59,233 nt of DNA from Iphinoe sp. HA4291-MV1 (GCA_019359415.1 JAHHHH010000044.1:1-59233); one strand, 5' to 3'; shown: positions 29,484 through 38,785, counted from the first letter of the stretch. Numbers and translations: made by a program. Notes: generated by a model not told the origin, from the letters alone.

Positions 29484-29813
29484 TCACTCTTGTAAAATTG
29501 CTTGTATTTGCTGCTTCAGGTTTGGCAAATCTCGCTCAACAGCAGACCAAACCACGTCTAAGTCAATTTCAAAGTAATTGTGAGTCAAGGTATTTCGCAT
29601 CCCGATAATTTGTGACCAAGGTACTTCGGGATGTTGTAACCTAATGTCAGCAGATAAGGCGCGAGATGCTTCACCGATAATTTGCAGATGTTGAATAAAC
29701 CAAGTTTGAATCAGTTCATTTCGTTCAAAGCTTTGCCTTCCTTGAATTGCGTACTTGTCTATACGTTCAATTGCTTCTAAGATATCACGCAACTTTTCGC
29801 GGTCGTCTCTCAT
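29484..29813 (-). CDS. hepT: HepT-like toxin (DUF86)
   Basis: A 109-residue HEPN-family protein. The RNase-type motif RX4HXY is intact: RNTLTHNY with Arg73, His78 and Tyr80. HepT is the toxin of the MntA-HepT pair; the antitoxin MntA neutralises it by attaching AMP to the tyrosine of this motif. It overlaps mntA by four bases (29810-29813), with mntA upstream. Confidence 0.9.
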   Translation of the reverse strand: MRDDREKLRDILEAIERIDKYAIQGRQSFERNELIQTWFIQHLQIIGEASRALSADIRLQHPEVPWSQIIGMRNTLTHNYFEIDLDVVWSAVERDLPNLKQQIQAILQE

Positions 29814-30100
29814 AACGGAACAGCCTCTCTCAAAACCCGCTCCCGAATACGCTGCCGTAATCCCTTTTCAGTTACCACATCTACATCGCGATCCAGTAGC
29901 TCTTGCAACTCCATTAGCAGTCCACCTAAGTCAAAAAGGCTCCGTCCAGGTTCCATTTCTACCAGAAAATCAACATCACTGTCTGCATCAGCCTCTCGGC
30001 GTGCCACAGAACCAAAAATACGTACGTTGTATGCTCCATGTTTAGCAGCACTTCGGAGGATTTCTTCTCGTTTTGCTTGCAAAAGCTCGTAAATATTCAT
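29810..30100 (-). CDS. mntA: MntA-like nucleotidyltransferase antitoxin
   Basis: A 96-residue minimal nucleotidyltransferase with [16 protein letters not shown]: Gly30-Ser31 and the metal-binding pair Asp42/Asp44. It is predicted to AMPylate the toxin encoded by the overlapping downstream gene. The pair forms a two-gene operon. A decayed PIN-type toxin gene lies just upstream, so this is a small cluster of toxin-antitoxin genes. Confidence 0.9.
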   Translation of the reverse strand: MNIYELLQAKREEILRSAAKHGAYNVRIFGSVARREADADSDVDFLVEMEPGRSLFDLGGLLMELQELLDRDVDVVTEKGLRQRIRERVLREAVPL

Positions 30101-30221
30101 GGTTTGACTCCCGTATCTAGAAACAGTTTAGCCAAATCAACAGCCATGTTTGACCATAAGAACGTCCTATCAAAGGAGTAATGCTTACGCACTTTCACCC
30201 AAAATAAGCGATCGCCCTCTA

Positions 30222-30460
30222 TTACACAATTTGCACTGATTGAGTGTTAATTTCTTTTAAATTAGTCAATTTCACATCGTTAGTAAACAAAATTGTGGGG
30301 TTGCTGCAATTATTGCGTCAGGAAGTCTTAGTTTGTATTGTCTACGAAGTGCGATGGCGCAGAGTGCCCACCGTAGGCGATCGCTAATTCTTGAATATGA
30401 CTCTCGACATGACATCAATGATGGAAAGATTGCCCCTAGAACACCAAAATAAGATATCAA
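30222..30460 (-). pseudogene. PIN-domain (VapC-like) toxin remnant
   Basis: On the minus strand, one frame reads IALRRQYKLRLPDAIIAAT, the core of a PIN-domain RNase (with the conserved Asp after LP). A second frame goes on with ILFTNDVKLTNLKEINTQSV, the usual PIN C-terminus (TND is the conserved acidic end), and stops at 30222-30224. The two halves are joined by a frameshift near 30300, and the N-terminal half is missing. It is a decayed VapC-like toxin; no vapB antitoxin is seen. Confidence 0.75.
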
Positions 30461-32172
30461 AACAAAAAGTATCTTTGTGCCATTGGCAAAACTGTCGCAG
30501 GTTCACAAGTCAGCAACTCTCCATCAGCTCTCACTTCGTAGGTTTCAGGATCTACTTCAATATGAGGTAACACATCATTCAGCTTCATATTCCGCTTACT
30601 CAATTGGCGTGTCCCAGAAACTGCAACGGCTTGCTTTCGCAAACCCAACTGACTAGGAATCTCCCTTTCCATAGCTGCTTGCGAGACAAAAGTTAACGAT
30701 GTGGCGTGACGCGCACCTGCAAAACTACCAAACATTGGTCGCATATGTACTGGTTGCGGTGTCGGAATACTTGCATTTGCATCACCCATCTGTGACCATG
30801 CAATCATTCCCCCTTTAATCACTATTTCCGGCTTCACACCAAAAAACGCCGGACGCCATAAACATAAATCTGCTAATTTACCTTCTTCTACTGAACCTAC
30901 ATACTCAGAAATACCGTGGGTAATCGCTGGATTTATAGTATACTTAGCAACATATCTCTGAGCACGCAAATTATCATTATCCGTTACATCCGTTCCTAAT
31001 CCATTGCTACCGCGCTGCACTTTCATTTTGTGCGCTGTTTGCCAGGTACGAATTATCACCTCTCCTACTCGTCCCATCGCTTGGGAGTCAGAAGAAATCA
31101 TACTGAATGCACCCAAATCATGTAGAATGTCTTCTGCGGCGATGGTTTCCCGACGAATGCGCGACTCTGCAAACGCCACATCCTCAGCAATTCCTGGATC
31201 AAGATGATGACACACCATCAACATATCTAAGTGTTCATCTAAGGTATTGACGGTGTAAGGACGTGTGGGGTTGGTGGAAGATGGTAGCACATTTGCTTCT
31301 CCACACACTTTGATAATGTCTGGTGCGTGACCGCCGCCTGCACCTTCTGTATGGTATGTATGAATAACACGATTCTTGAAAGCGGCAATGGTATCTTCTA
31401 CAAACCCCGCTTCATTCAATGTATCCGTGTGAATTGCTACTTGAACATCATATTCATCAGCAACGCTAAGACAAGTATCAATTGCTGCGGGTGTGGTTCC
31501 CCAGTCTTCGTGCAGCTTTAACCCGATCGCACCTGCTTGCACTTGTTCCACGAGTCCTTGAGGTTGGCTGGTATTGCCTTTACCTAAAAATCCTAAGTTG
31601 ACAGGGAAGGCATCGGCAGCTTGTAGCATTCGGTAAATATTCCAAGGTCCAGGAGTACAAGTTGTAGCGTTTGTACCCGTAGCAGGACCAGTACCACCTC
31701 CAATCATGGTGGTGATACCAGAAGCGATCGCCACTTCAATTTGTTGAGGACATATAAAGTGAATGTGGGAGTCGATACCGCCAGCAGTAAGAATCATTCC
31801 TTCTCCAGCGAGTGCTTCGGTACCAGGACCAATAATAATATCTACATTGTCTTGAATATAGGGATTTCCAGCTTTACCAATTTTAAATATCTTACCATTT
31901 TTAATGCCAATATCTGCTTTAACGATACCCCACCAATCGAGAATTAAGGCATTCGTAATAACCAAATCAACTGCACCATCGGCGTTAGAAATGGGCGACT
32001 GTCCCATCCCATCACGAATTACTTTACCACCGCCGAATTTTACCTCATCACCGTAGGTTGTGAGGTCTTGTTCCACTTCGATAAATAATTCTGTGTCAGC
32101 TAGTCGGATGCGATCGCCGACTGTGGGACCAAATGTTTCCGCATAAGCGCGACGGGACATTTTGTAAGGCAT
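30457..32172 (-). CDS. ureC: Urease subunit alpha
   Basis: A 571-residue catalytic subunit of urease, which splits urea to ammonia and carbamate with two nickel ions. All metal ligands are visible: His136 and His138 (HIHF), Lys219 to be carbamylated (GLKLHEDWG), His248 (AIHTD), His274 ([11 protein letters not shown]) and the Asp of [10 protein letters not shown]. The flap histidine is in MVCHHLDP. The gene is intact. It is the last of the urease genes but is separated from ureB by an inserted GxxExxY cassette, so its transcription may now need its own promoter or read-through. Confidence 0.97.
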   Translation of the reverse strand: MPYKMSRRAYAETFGPTVGDRIRLADTELFIEVEQDLTTYGDEVKFGGGKVIRDGMGQSPISNADGAVDLVITNALILDWWGIVKADIGIKNGKIFKIGKAGNPYIQDNVDIIIGPGTEALAGEGMILTAGGIDSHIHFICPQQIEVAIASGITTMIGGGTGPATGTNATTCTPGPWNIYRMLQAADAFPVNLGFLGKGNTSQPQGLVEQVQAGAIGLKLHEDWGTTPAAIDTCLSVADEYDVQVAIHTDTLNEAGFVEDTIAAFKNRVIHTYHTEGAGGGHAPDIIKVCGEANVLPSSTNPTRPYTVNTLDEHLDMLMVCHHLDPGIAEDVAFAESRIRRETIAAEDILHDLGAFSMISSDSQAMGRVGEVIIRTWQTAHKMKVQRGSNGLGTDVTDNDNLRAQRYVAKYTINPAITHGISEYVGSVEEGKLADLCLWRPAFFGVKPEIVIKGGMIAWSQMGDANASIPTPQPVHMRPMFGSFAGARHATSLTFVSQAAMEREIPSQLGLRKQAVAVSGTRQLSKRNMKLNDVLPHIEVDPETYEVRADGELLTCEPATVLPMAQRYFLF

Positions 32173-32206
32173 AATACACTCTTATTAAACCGAGGTTAGA
32201 ATTGAG

Positions 32207-32740
32207 TTTAAACGCAAAGGGACGCAAAGGTAAACGCAGAGAGAAGTTTGAGCGCCGGCTTCCGGCGATCAAAGCTTGCCCTACAGGCACGCTGCGCGAA
32301 CGGTGGGGACGCAGAGAATGGATGAGAGTGATTTGAGTGGGGTGATAATTGGCTGTGGGATGCGAGTGCATACAGCGTTGGGACCGGGTTTGTTAGAATC
32401 GGCTTATGAGGAGTGTTTGTACTACGAGTTGAAAAAGAGGGGATTAAGTGTTGGTAAGCAAGTTCCATTACCGCTTATTTACGAAGAGGTGAAATTGGAT
32501 TGTGTTTATCGCTTAGATTTAATAGTTGAAAATAAAGTCATTATAGAAGTCAAATCTGTAGAATCCATCAAACCCATTCACTCGGTACAACTTTTAACTT
32601 ATCTCAAACTCACTCATTGCAAACTCGGTCTTCTCCTCAACTTTAACGTTCTCCACCTCAAAGAAGGCATCAAACGTATAGCCAATCAACTTTAACTCTG
32701 CGTCCCTCTGCGTTTACCTCCGCGTCCCTCTGCGTTTAAA
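32207..32740. mobile_element. GxxExxY cassette with 35-bp inverted flanks
   Basis: Bases 32207-32241 and 32706-32740 are inverted copies of each other at 32 of 35 positions (each starts TTTAAACGCA read inward). They bracket one GxxExxY gene on the opposite strand to the urease genes, between ureB and ureC. This looks like a small mobile cassette inserted in the operon. I do not see a clear target duplication. Confidence 0.6.
32318..32695 (+). CDS. GxxExxY protein
   Basis: A 125-residue protein from ATG 32318 (the frame opens further to a TTG, but the family begins at this Met). It has GPGLLESAYEECLYYEL, which contains the GxxExxY motif, and RLDLIVENKVIIEVKSVE, a PD-(D/E)XK-like nuclease core. 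The function of this family is not known. The copy at 58270-58647 has the same length and clear similarity along its whole length. It is transcribed against the surrounding urease genes. Confidence 0.85.
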   Translation: MDESDLSGVIIGCGMRVHTALGPGLLESAYEECLYYELKKRGLSVGKQVPLPLIYEEVKLDCVYRLDLIVENKVIIEVKSVESIKPIHSVQLLTYLKLTHCKLGLLLNFNVLHLKEGIKRIANQL

Positions 32741-32774
32741 AATCAACTCGTTATTTTTTGATGAAATTGTCAAT

Positions 32775-33089
32775 CTATAACAATTGTCCATTTATTCGGG
32801 CATTAAATCCGTAAACCTGACGAGTCCCCGCCAAGGGTACTAAAGACACTTCTTTTTCATCCCCTGGTTCAAAACGGACTGCTGTCCCTGCGGGAATATC
32901 AAGACGCATTCCCCGCGCCTGTTCTCTGTCAAAGTTTAACGCCGCGTTGACTTCAAAAAAATGAAAGTGGGAACCAACTTGTATCGGTCTATCTCCTGTA
33001 TTAGACACTCGCAATCTTACACTATAACGACCTGCATTGAGTTCTATTTCCCCTTCTGGCGTGAAAATTTCTCCTGGAATCATGTTCAC
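32775..33089 (-). CDS. ureB: Urease subunit beta
   Basis: A 104-residue structural subunit with [27 protein letters not shown] and [15 protein letters not shown], all typical of UreB. It is complete and of normal size. In the usual order ureA-ureB-ureC it should follow ureA directly; here a broken DJ-1-type gene (33120-33689) lies between them. Confidence 0.96.
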   Translation of the reverse strand: MNMIPGEIFTPEGEIELNAGRYSVRLRVSNTGDRPIQVGSHFHFFEVNAALNFDREQARGMRLDIPAGTAVRFEPGDEKEVSLVPLAGTRQVYGFNARINGQLL

Positions 33090-33119
33090 TTCCTTCTCTT
33101 CTAGAATACAAATACAAAT

Positions 33120-33689
33120 TTAAATAATTGGCTGATAGTCCATTTGTCGTCGAATTTTTTCTTTGACTTCGCTTCCAGCAAACTTTTCACAAAGATAAAG
33201 CCCTAAATCAATTGATGAAGTTACCCCACCCGCTGTTATCACATCCCCTTCATCAACAATTCTCTGCTTGACTACCTCATCACAAAACTTTTCTAATTCC
33301 TGAAAATGATTAGGATGAGTAGTTGCCTTTTTTCCCGTTAAAAATCCTGCTTTTCCTAAAAGGAGAGAACCCGTACAGACTGATACTTTTAAATGGCAAG
33401 ATTGTGAAGTTTTCAGCCATTCCATAAACTTAGTAGAGTCAATTTATTTTTGTACATTGGCAACGACTCCACCAGGCACTATTATAATGTCATAGCCTGA
33501 CAGAGATTCACTCACCTTTGTGGGTACAAAACCCAACCCTCTATCGTCACTAACATTAGGAGTGAGTGAGCATATCTCCCATTGTAACTCTGGTAGAAAC
33601 TGCATTGTCTTAAGTCTGGCTATTGGGTCATAAACACCAATAAAATCTAATGCAGTCATTCCCTCGTAAATAATGAAAGCAATTTTCAT
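33120..33689 (-). pseudogene. DJ-1/PfpI-family gene with an in-frame stop
   Basis: Two ORFs in the same frame (33689-33444 and 33425-33120) make one DJ-1/PfpI protein: MKIAFIIYEGMTALDFIGVY and DIIIVPGG in the first, SVCTGSLLLGKAGFLTG with the nucleophile Cys in the second. They are split by a single TAA at 33444-33446. The distance between the halves is exactly in frame, so one nonsense change would explain it. The gene sits between ureA and ureB on the same strand, so it was part of the operon. A restart at ATG 33425 would lose the N-terminal half of the fold. Confidence 0.85.
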
Positions 33690-33703
33690 AATGTGTCTTG
33701 TAA

Positions 33704-34006
33704 CTAACGAATAGGATTATGCACCGTGACTAACTTTGTCCCATCAGGGAAAGTTGCTTCCACCTGCACCTCATGAATCATTTCTGGGACACCTTCCATC
33801 ACATCATCCCGCATTAATAGCGTTGTCCCATAACTCATCAATTCTGCTACCGTTCGCCCATCTCTCGCACCTTCCAAAATAGCAGCAGAAATATACGCCA
33901 CCGCTTCTGGATAATTCAACTTCAAACCTCTTGCTTTCCGCCTTTCTGCCAACAATGCAGCGGTAAAAATCAACAGTTTATCCTTCTCCTGCGGCGTCAG
34001 TTGCAT
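33704..34006 (-). CDS. ureA: Urease subunit gamma
   Basis: A 100-residue structural subunit with [30 protein letters not shown] and [18 protein letters not shown], typical of UreA. It lies 39 bases after ureD. The next real urease gene, ureB, is about 0.6 kb away because of the DJ-1 pseudogene. Confidence 0.96.
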   Translation of the reverse strand: MQLTPQEKDKLLIFTAALLAERRKARGLKLNYPEAVAYISAAILEGARDGRTVAELMSYGTTLLMRDDVMEGVPEMIHEVQVEATFPDGTKLVTVHNPIR

Positions 34007-34045
34007 TTCCTACCTCTTCCTTTGAGTCCTTTGCGCCTTCGTGGT

Positions 34046-34891
34046 TCAAATCTGCCAAACTCGTGGTATACAACTAGAACGTATCAAAAATGATTGACGC
34101 AATAGTTGCCAAACACCAATAAACCAGTTTCTCACCTCAGATGTCGCAGAACCACGATATCGACATAATAATCCACACGGAAGACGAGTCACACCTGCTT
34201 CTCCTTCGCCATCCCACAGGATACGCGCCTTTTCCACCAAATCTGGTACAACTTCTTGCCCAACATACACTAGACTACCTACCACAGGTTGTCCTGCCAA
34301 GCCGTGGGGACTGTGAAAAACCTCTGTGCTACCAGGTAACCATTGTCTATCAATCCACAAGGGAACTCCTTGCTGCCAAATTTCGGTGTGCGATCGCCAT
34401 TCTCCCAAACAAAATTTCTCTCCTCTTGCACTACGTCCAAATCGGGTGATTTCCCAGCTGATCCAGCTAGCTCCCGTAGCTAATTCTACCCGCAGGTCTT
34501 GCTGATAAATTGCACCGTTAAAGACAATTGTTTCTTGAGGTAACCACTCCAAACAAGCACCTGTATCTACTCTTATCTCGATACTTTGTTTTGCTTGAGT
34601 TCCATTACTACGATAGATTTTACTTGCAGCAGCTGTGGTGATCAGTGCTTGAGCGTTAGGCTGGAGGTGAAAATTGCAAGAAAGGCGATCGCCCCCCACA
34701 ACTCCCCCTGCTGTGTGTAAAATGACACTATGACAAACCTCTTGCCCTTCTGGATAAAACGGGCGTTGTACCTTCAGTGGTGCTTGGTTTTGGTTGTGGA
34801 TGAGCGTTGTTTTATTTTGGCTATGGGCGTACACTAAGTTAAGTTTGCCATGCCAGCCAGCAGGAATTTCTGTTTCAGAAAGGTAACTCAT
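34046..34891 (-). CDS. ureD: Urease accessory protein UreD
   Basis: A 281-residue accessory protein. UreD helps load nickel into urease, working with UreF and UreG (not in this window). Family marks include GWHGKLNLVY, HTAGGVVGGDRLS, ALITTAAASKIYRS and EWLPQETIVF. The start is set at ATG 34891 (MSYLSETEIPAG): this ATG overlaps the stop of the upstream methyltransferase gene (ATGA), and homologues begin here. The frame is open 12 codons further. Confidence 0.93.
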   Translation of the reverse strand: MSYLSETEIPAGWHGKLNLVYAHSQNKTTLIHNQNQAPLKVQRPFYPEGQEVCHSVILHTAGGVVGGDRLSCNFHLQPNAQALITTAAASKIYRSNGTQAKQSIEIRVDTGACLEWLPQETIVFNGAIYQQDLRVELATGASWISWEITRFGRSARGEKFCLGEWRSHTEIWQQGVPLWIDRQWLPGSTEVFHSPHGLAGQPVVGSLVYVGQEVVPDLVEKARILWDGEGEAGVTRLPCGLLCRYRGSATSEVRNWFIGVWQLLRQSFLIRSSCIPRVWQI

Positions 34892-35673
34892 TCGTATGAC
34901 GGCTCGGCAAGGTATACGCTTGTACAATAAACCATGTAAACAAAACCACGCTCATCGCAAAAGCGCTGATACAACTCTTGCAACCCGGATATAAGTTGCT
35001 GCTGTAGCACTCCTTCACGCGGAATGTAGGAAGAACTCATCGCACGACCAATAAGTCCAGTTAAATCTAACTCTTGCCTATAAACAAACGTATATTCGCG
35101 GACGTTAACAAAATGTTGAGTTGCTAGCAGTGGTTCCACAGACTCCATACGCGCCTCAGCAGGGTGATTATTCGATGCTGTACGTATTAAGCGGCTATAT
35201 TCAGCAGTTAGTTCATCTTTTTCATCGCGGTTATTCCACACCACCGCCAACCGTCCTGATGGTTTGAGAATGCGGCGGAACTCGGATAAGCTTGGTTCGG
35301 GGTTGAACCAGTGGAAAGCTTGAAAACAGGTTACTAAATCAACAGATGCATGACTTAATTTGGTAACTTCCGCTGTTCCATCACGAAATTCTACCAAAGG
35401 AAAAGGTTCAGCAGCATCTCTCATTGCCGCGTTTGGTTCAATAGCAATGACATTGACACCGCGTTCTGCTAACAATCGTGAGGAAATTCCCGTACCTGCA
35501 CCAATATCTGCTGCTACGAGTTCCAACGGCGGCGCTAACCCTTGGAGAATAATATCAATTGCTGCAGCTGGGTAGCTTGGTCGGTACTTCACGTAATCCC
35601 CTACTCTATCTGAGAATCGAGTCAGTGGGTTCATTGTATGTAGGTGTGTGGGTTCGGAGTTAGTTTCACTCAT
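34888..35673 (-). CDS. Class I SAM-dependent methyltransferase
   Basis: A 261-residue methyltransferase with the SAM loop ADIGAGTGISSRLLAERG, the acidic IAIEPNAAM, and VDLVTCFQAFHWFNPEPSLS. The substrate is unknown; this type is often annotated as a small-molecule methyltransferase. Its TGA overlaps the ureD ATG, so it is the first gene of the urease transcript and is coupled to ureD. It is not a usual member of urease operons. Confidence 0.87.
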   Translation of the reverse strand: MSETNSEPTHLHTMNPLTRFSDRVGDYVKYRPSYPAAAIDIILQGLAPPLELVAADIGAGTGISSRLLAERGVNVIAIEPNAAMRDAAEPFPLVEFRDGTAEVTKLSHASVDLVTCFQAFHWFNPEPSLSEFRRILKPSGRLAVVWNNRDEKDELTAEYSRLIRTASNNHPAEARMESVEPLLATQHFVNVREYTFVYRQELDLTGLIGRAMSSSYIPREGVLQQQLISGLQELYQRFCDERGFVYMVYCTSVYLAEPSYE

Positions 35674-35831
35674 AGGTTATTGCCCAATCTACTTAATATT
35701 TATGACATTTTTTTATCTATATCATATAATTACTTAGGTAATTTTTCTTGGACAAATTTTGCTAACTCAGTAGCACCTGTGAATAACTATTCTTGGCATT
35801 TTGGCTACTTTTATTAAGCATAAAAAGATAG

Positions 35832-35911
35832 ATTAGGGCAGTAAGCCGTCATGCACATCGTGGTTGAAACACCGTTAACCCCAGGTGATATAAACCTGGG
35901 GTTTTATTTTG
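35832..35911 (+). ncRNA. Candidate small RNA ending in a terminator
   Basis: A stand-alone plus-strand unit of about 75-80 bases between two minus-strand genes, ending in a near-perfect terminator. It contains TAAGCCGTCATGCACATCG and a small GTGGTTGAAACAC hairpin. No ORF of use is inside. The GAAAC-bearing loop recalls cyanobacterial Yfr2-type small RNAs, but I cannot assign it. The 5' end is a guess. Confidence 0.45.
35877..35911 (+). terminator. Orphan intrinsic terminator
   Basis: A 10-bp perfect stem (35877-35886 with 35894-35903, AACCCCAGGT) with loop GATATAA, then TTTATTTT. No annotated gene ends here on either strand, which is why a small RNA is suspected upstream. Confidence 0.85.
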
Positions 35912-36270
35912 ACTATTATTGCCAATTTGGCAACTACTTAGATTGAAACAAGCCTATCTTTATAAATTAACGCGGTCTTGCACAAAAGACTCAAAGTACA
36001 CGACAAAACCCCTTTTCCCCGATTAACTACCGGAGTTCCTTACAAATTGTGGTCAAGGTTAATGTTTTAGTCAAAGTCAATTCCACATTTGGATTACTGG
36101 TAAAGGTTTATGTCAAGATCAATGATGACGTTGTCGTAAAGGTCAAAGTTTTGGGAAATGAAAGGTCAGATTGATAATCTCAAGCTTTCTAAGCGGAAGA
36201 TTTTTTCTTCACGAGTAAACCTATTTATTGATCAATACGGTTCAGTTAGCGCAAAAAACATAAAACTGTG

Positions 36271-36343
36271 TAGGTTGGGTTTCGTTCCTCAACCCAACTC
36301 CTGCCTTAGTTTTGTTGGGTTAAGCGGAGCGCAACCCAACCTA
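36271..36343. repeat. Inverted-repeat extragenic element
   Basis: Ends TAGGTTGGGTTTCG (36271-36284) and its complement at 36330-36343 with one mismatch; the centre holds two further GGGTT/AACCC words. This 'GTAGGTTGGGT' type of element is common in cyanobacterial spacers. Confidence 0.75.
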
Positions 36344-36355
36344 CTAGCACTGCTT

Positions 36356-37175
36356 TCATAAAATGGAATATGACATCAATTTACAACCTGGTGACTCTTT
36401 AATCGATGAAAATATTTTTTCTCCTTGGGATGTGTATGAATCATAGAAGAATGTCACTTCTTCTCTAAAACCTAATTTCCTAAATACATGCTGAGATATT
36501 AGTCCAGTAGCTTCAGCAATTGCTAAAGAAAAATCGTGTGATTTGGCTAGTTTTAAGTTTTCTTGTACCAAAGTTGTCGCAATTTTTTGATTTTTATATT
36601 CATCTTGAACTCCTAGCATAAAAATATGCAATATTTGACCAGATTCAAAAGAATGTTTCGATGTATAACTGGAATCTAATTCATGTAAGAGAGCTAGACT
36701 CAGATCTTGCACCTCTCCGTAGAAAACCGTACAAGTGAAAAATATACGCGATAAAGTTACATGATTTTTATTGGCTTTTCTCTCTAAATAAAGGACTTTT
36801 GGTTTAACACTGAGTAATGAAAAACCATCAATTTTTCTTGGTGCAAGATGTGAGTAGAATTGGTTCAATTTTATCGTTCATCTCATCAAGAGGAGGAGGT
36901 TCTGTCATCAAATCTTCTGATATAACAAAACCAACAACCTTTCCATTGGAATCGGTGGCAACAATAGAAAGTCCGTCCTCAATCGCTTTTCTACAGTAAG
37001 GTTCAGCTAATGTCTGAAATTCTTTACTGTTGATTTTCATAGATCTAGTCATTGGTTCATAATTCGCAAATACTTGAGAGCATAAATCAACAGTTTGCTC
37101 AAAATCATCTTGTTGAATGATTCGGAATTTTATTTCATGCTTTTCATTGATAATTTTCACTAAAGTTATATCCAT
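36356..37175 (-). pseudogene. GNAT-family acetyltransferase broken by a miniature element
   Basis: The N-terminal part (37175 to about 36859) and the C-terminal part (about 36694 to 36356) are one GNAT protein. They are separated by a 156-nt insertion (36699-36854) with a 4-bp target duplication. Removing the element and one duplication joins DKIEPI directly to LALLHELDSSY in frame and gives 219 residues with the acetyl-CoA loop region LGVQDEYKNQKIATTLVQ and FRKLGF. As it stands, the frame ends inside the element. The family resembles arylalkylamine-type GNAT enzymes. The rest of the gene looks intact, so the insertion may be recent. Confidence 0.88.
36699..36854. mobile_element. 156-nt miniature element, 15-bp TIRs, TAGA duplication
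   Basis: Ends CTCAGATCTTGCACC (36699-36713) and GGTGCAAGATGTGAG (36840-36854), which are complementary except at one position. TAGA directly precedes (36695-36698) and follows (36855-36858) the element, so the 4-bp target duplication is exact. No transposase fits in it. I cannot name the parent IS. Confidence 0.9.
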
Positions 37176-37372
37176 TATTCAATAACTACAAGTTAAAAAC
37201 TATCACGAAAACCAGTGATATTAGCAGGAAAAAACTAAAATTCTAATATTTTTTCGGTTTTTTTAGCTTACGCGCCCATCCTTGCTTGCTACCCGACGGT
37301 AAGCTGAAAATCTTATACTTTGCCCCTATCCCGTGGTTTATTTACTTGAAAAGCGTTGTAATAACAACTTTA

Positions 37373-38785
37373 CTATTTGGCTAAACTAGTTGAACTCACA
37401 TTATTGATCGTCTGCACTGTCAGCACTTGGGGCGGGGTGGCGTCTGGCGGATAAAGGAAGTCTACTTCTACAAGTCTTCTTTCGCCTCCCTTCATATTGA
37501 GTACTACTAATGCTTCTCCTTGTTGTCCTCGTTTTTGCACTAAATGTAAATACTGGGTTTTTGGTAAATTTTGGTCATCTTTGTAACGTATCCTTACCGT
37601 ACCCCGAAAGAACACTTGCTGTGCTGGTGGATTTAAAAAACGCAATCCCGCTTTGATTAACTGATCTTCTTTAATTGGTGTCTGCATTGACACAATAACT
37701 GTTTTGAGGTTATGTGTATTGTTATACAATGGTAATGTTAGGCTGTATTGCAAACTGTAGTTTCCATGAGCACGATATGCTGTGTCAGGATAGCGCACCA
37801 CCATCGGTGCACTTTGTATTTGACTCGTTCCTAAGGTACCCCGATGTAGGGCACCCAGAACGTAGGAAAAAGCTTGTCCGGAACTGGGTATGGTCAGATG
37901 CTGAGCTTTTGGATCATCTATGAGTAAGGCTTTCCATTCAGACCCCTGTGCGACTCCGGCAACGCGACCATATATTATTGGTTTGTTAGCCTCTTCAAGA
38001 GGAGTGGGTATTTTATCACGTGGTCCGGATAAATCACCATTATTTAACAAATCTTGCCATTCTTCTAAAGAAGGCAATGATCGCTCACTGCCATCAGGAT
38101 TCTTTGATGCGAACATTGCTAGGCTGGCTGCATACACTATGTTACTACTCCACAGTCGCATGAGGGTAGACCGACCATTTAAGGGTGGTGTCAGTCCGTT
38201 TACAGGAATGGGTGCATTCAACAACATCCGGCTTTCACCTGGTGGAATGACAATCTGGGGAGGAAATGTGTCTTGTCGTCGTCCCCGCAAGACATCATAC
38301 ATTACGCGATCGCCTGGTCCAGCAAAAATTGTACCTAGAATATTCTCACTTCTTAATGGCAACTCTATAAATGGTGCGTCTGGTTGGCTTAAATAACTCG
38401 CCGCCTGCAAGATATTCACTGTCACTGGTTGTTTTCCTGGGTTGTGCAGGATTATACCCAAATACAGTGTACGCAAATCTTCTGGTGTGGGTGCTTCCGC
38501 AATGTGGTGAGCAAAAACATCAAATCGTCCTTTAAAAGGAAAATTCAGGTGTGCGGTTGGGACTTTTTTACCTTCAGGTGGAAAGGTGGAAAGCAAAATT
38601 CCTTCCTTGAGGACCTTTTCTGGGCTATTGCTGTTAAACATTGGGATACTATCCAAATTCCCAAGTAAAGGGCGCACTTGTTGCTGGTGAACAATTTCTT
38701 CAGATGGTGTTGGAGGAAGAGTGATTTGAGCGATAGGAAAAATTAGTAAGAATGGAAACATATATCTACATAATTTTTTCTTCAA
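37373..38785 (-). CDS. DUF3370 domain protein, exported
   Basis: A 470-residue protein with a signal peptide (MKKKLCRYMFPFLLIFPIAQ). The body is beta-rich with HNPGKQPVTVNILQAASYL, AGPGDRVMYDVLRG and HGNYSLQYSLTLPLYN, which fits the cyanobacterial DUF3370 family. The function is unknown; an envelope location is likely. The start is a TTG at 38785 that keeps the Lys-rich n-region of the signal; an ATG at 38761 is the alternative. It lies 16 bases after the C15 peptidase gene on the same strand, so they probably share a transcript. Confidence 0.85.
   Translation of the reverse strand: MKKKLCRYMFPFLLIFPIAQITLPPTPSEEIVHQQQVRPLLGNLDSIPMFNSNSPEKVLKEGILLSTFPPEGKKVPTAHLNFPFKGRFDVFAHHIAEAPTPEDLRTLYLGIILHNPGKQPVTVNILQAASYLSQPDAPFIELPLRSENILGTIFAGPGDRVMYDVLRGRRQDTFPPQIVIPPGESRMLLNAPIPVNGLTPPLNGRSTLMRLWSSNIVYAASLAMFASKNPDGSERSLPSLEEWQDLLNNGDLSGPRDKIPTPLEEANKPIIYGRVAGVAQGSEWKALLIDDPKAQHLTIPSSGQAFSYVLGALHRGTLGTSQIQSAPMVVRYPDTAYRAHGNYSLQYSLTLPLYNNTHNLKTVIVSMQTPIKEDQLIKAGLRFLNPPAQQVFFRGTVRIRYKDDQNLPKTQYLHLVQKRGQQGEALVVLNMKGGERRLVEVDFLYPPDATPPQVLTVQTINNVSSTSLAK

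Larger units (their letters stand above)
35674..36355. other. 682-nt spacer with a small-RNA candidate and repeats
   Basis: It holds the urease promoter (upstream of 35673), a small-RNA candidate with terminator (35832-35911), a short ORF 36049-36174 rich in Val-Lys-Val (41 residues, GTG start), and an inverted-repeat element at 36271-36343. No larger gene is seen. Confidence 0.5.
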
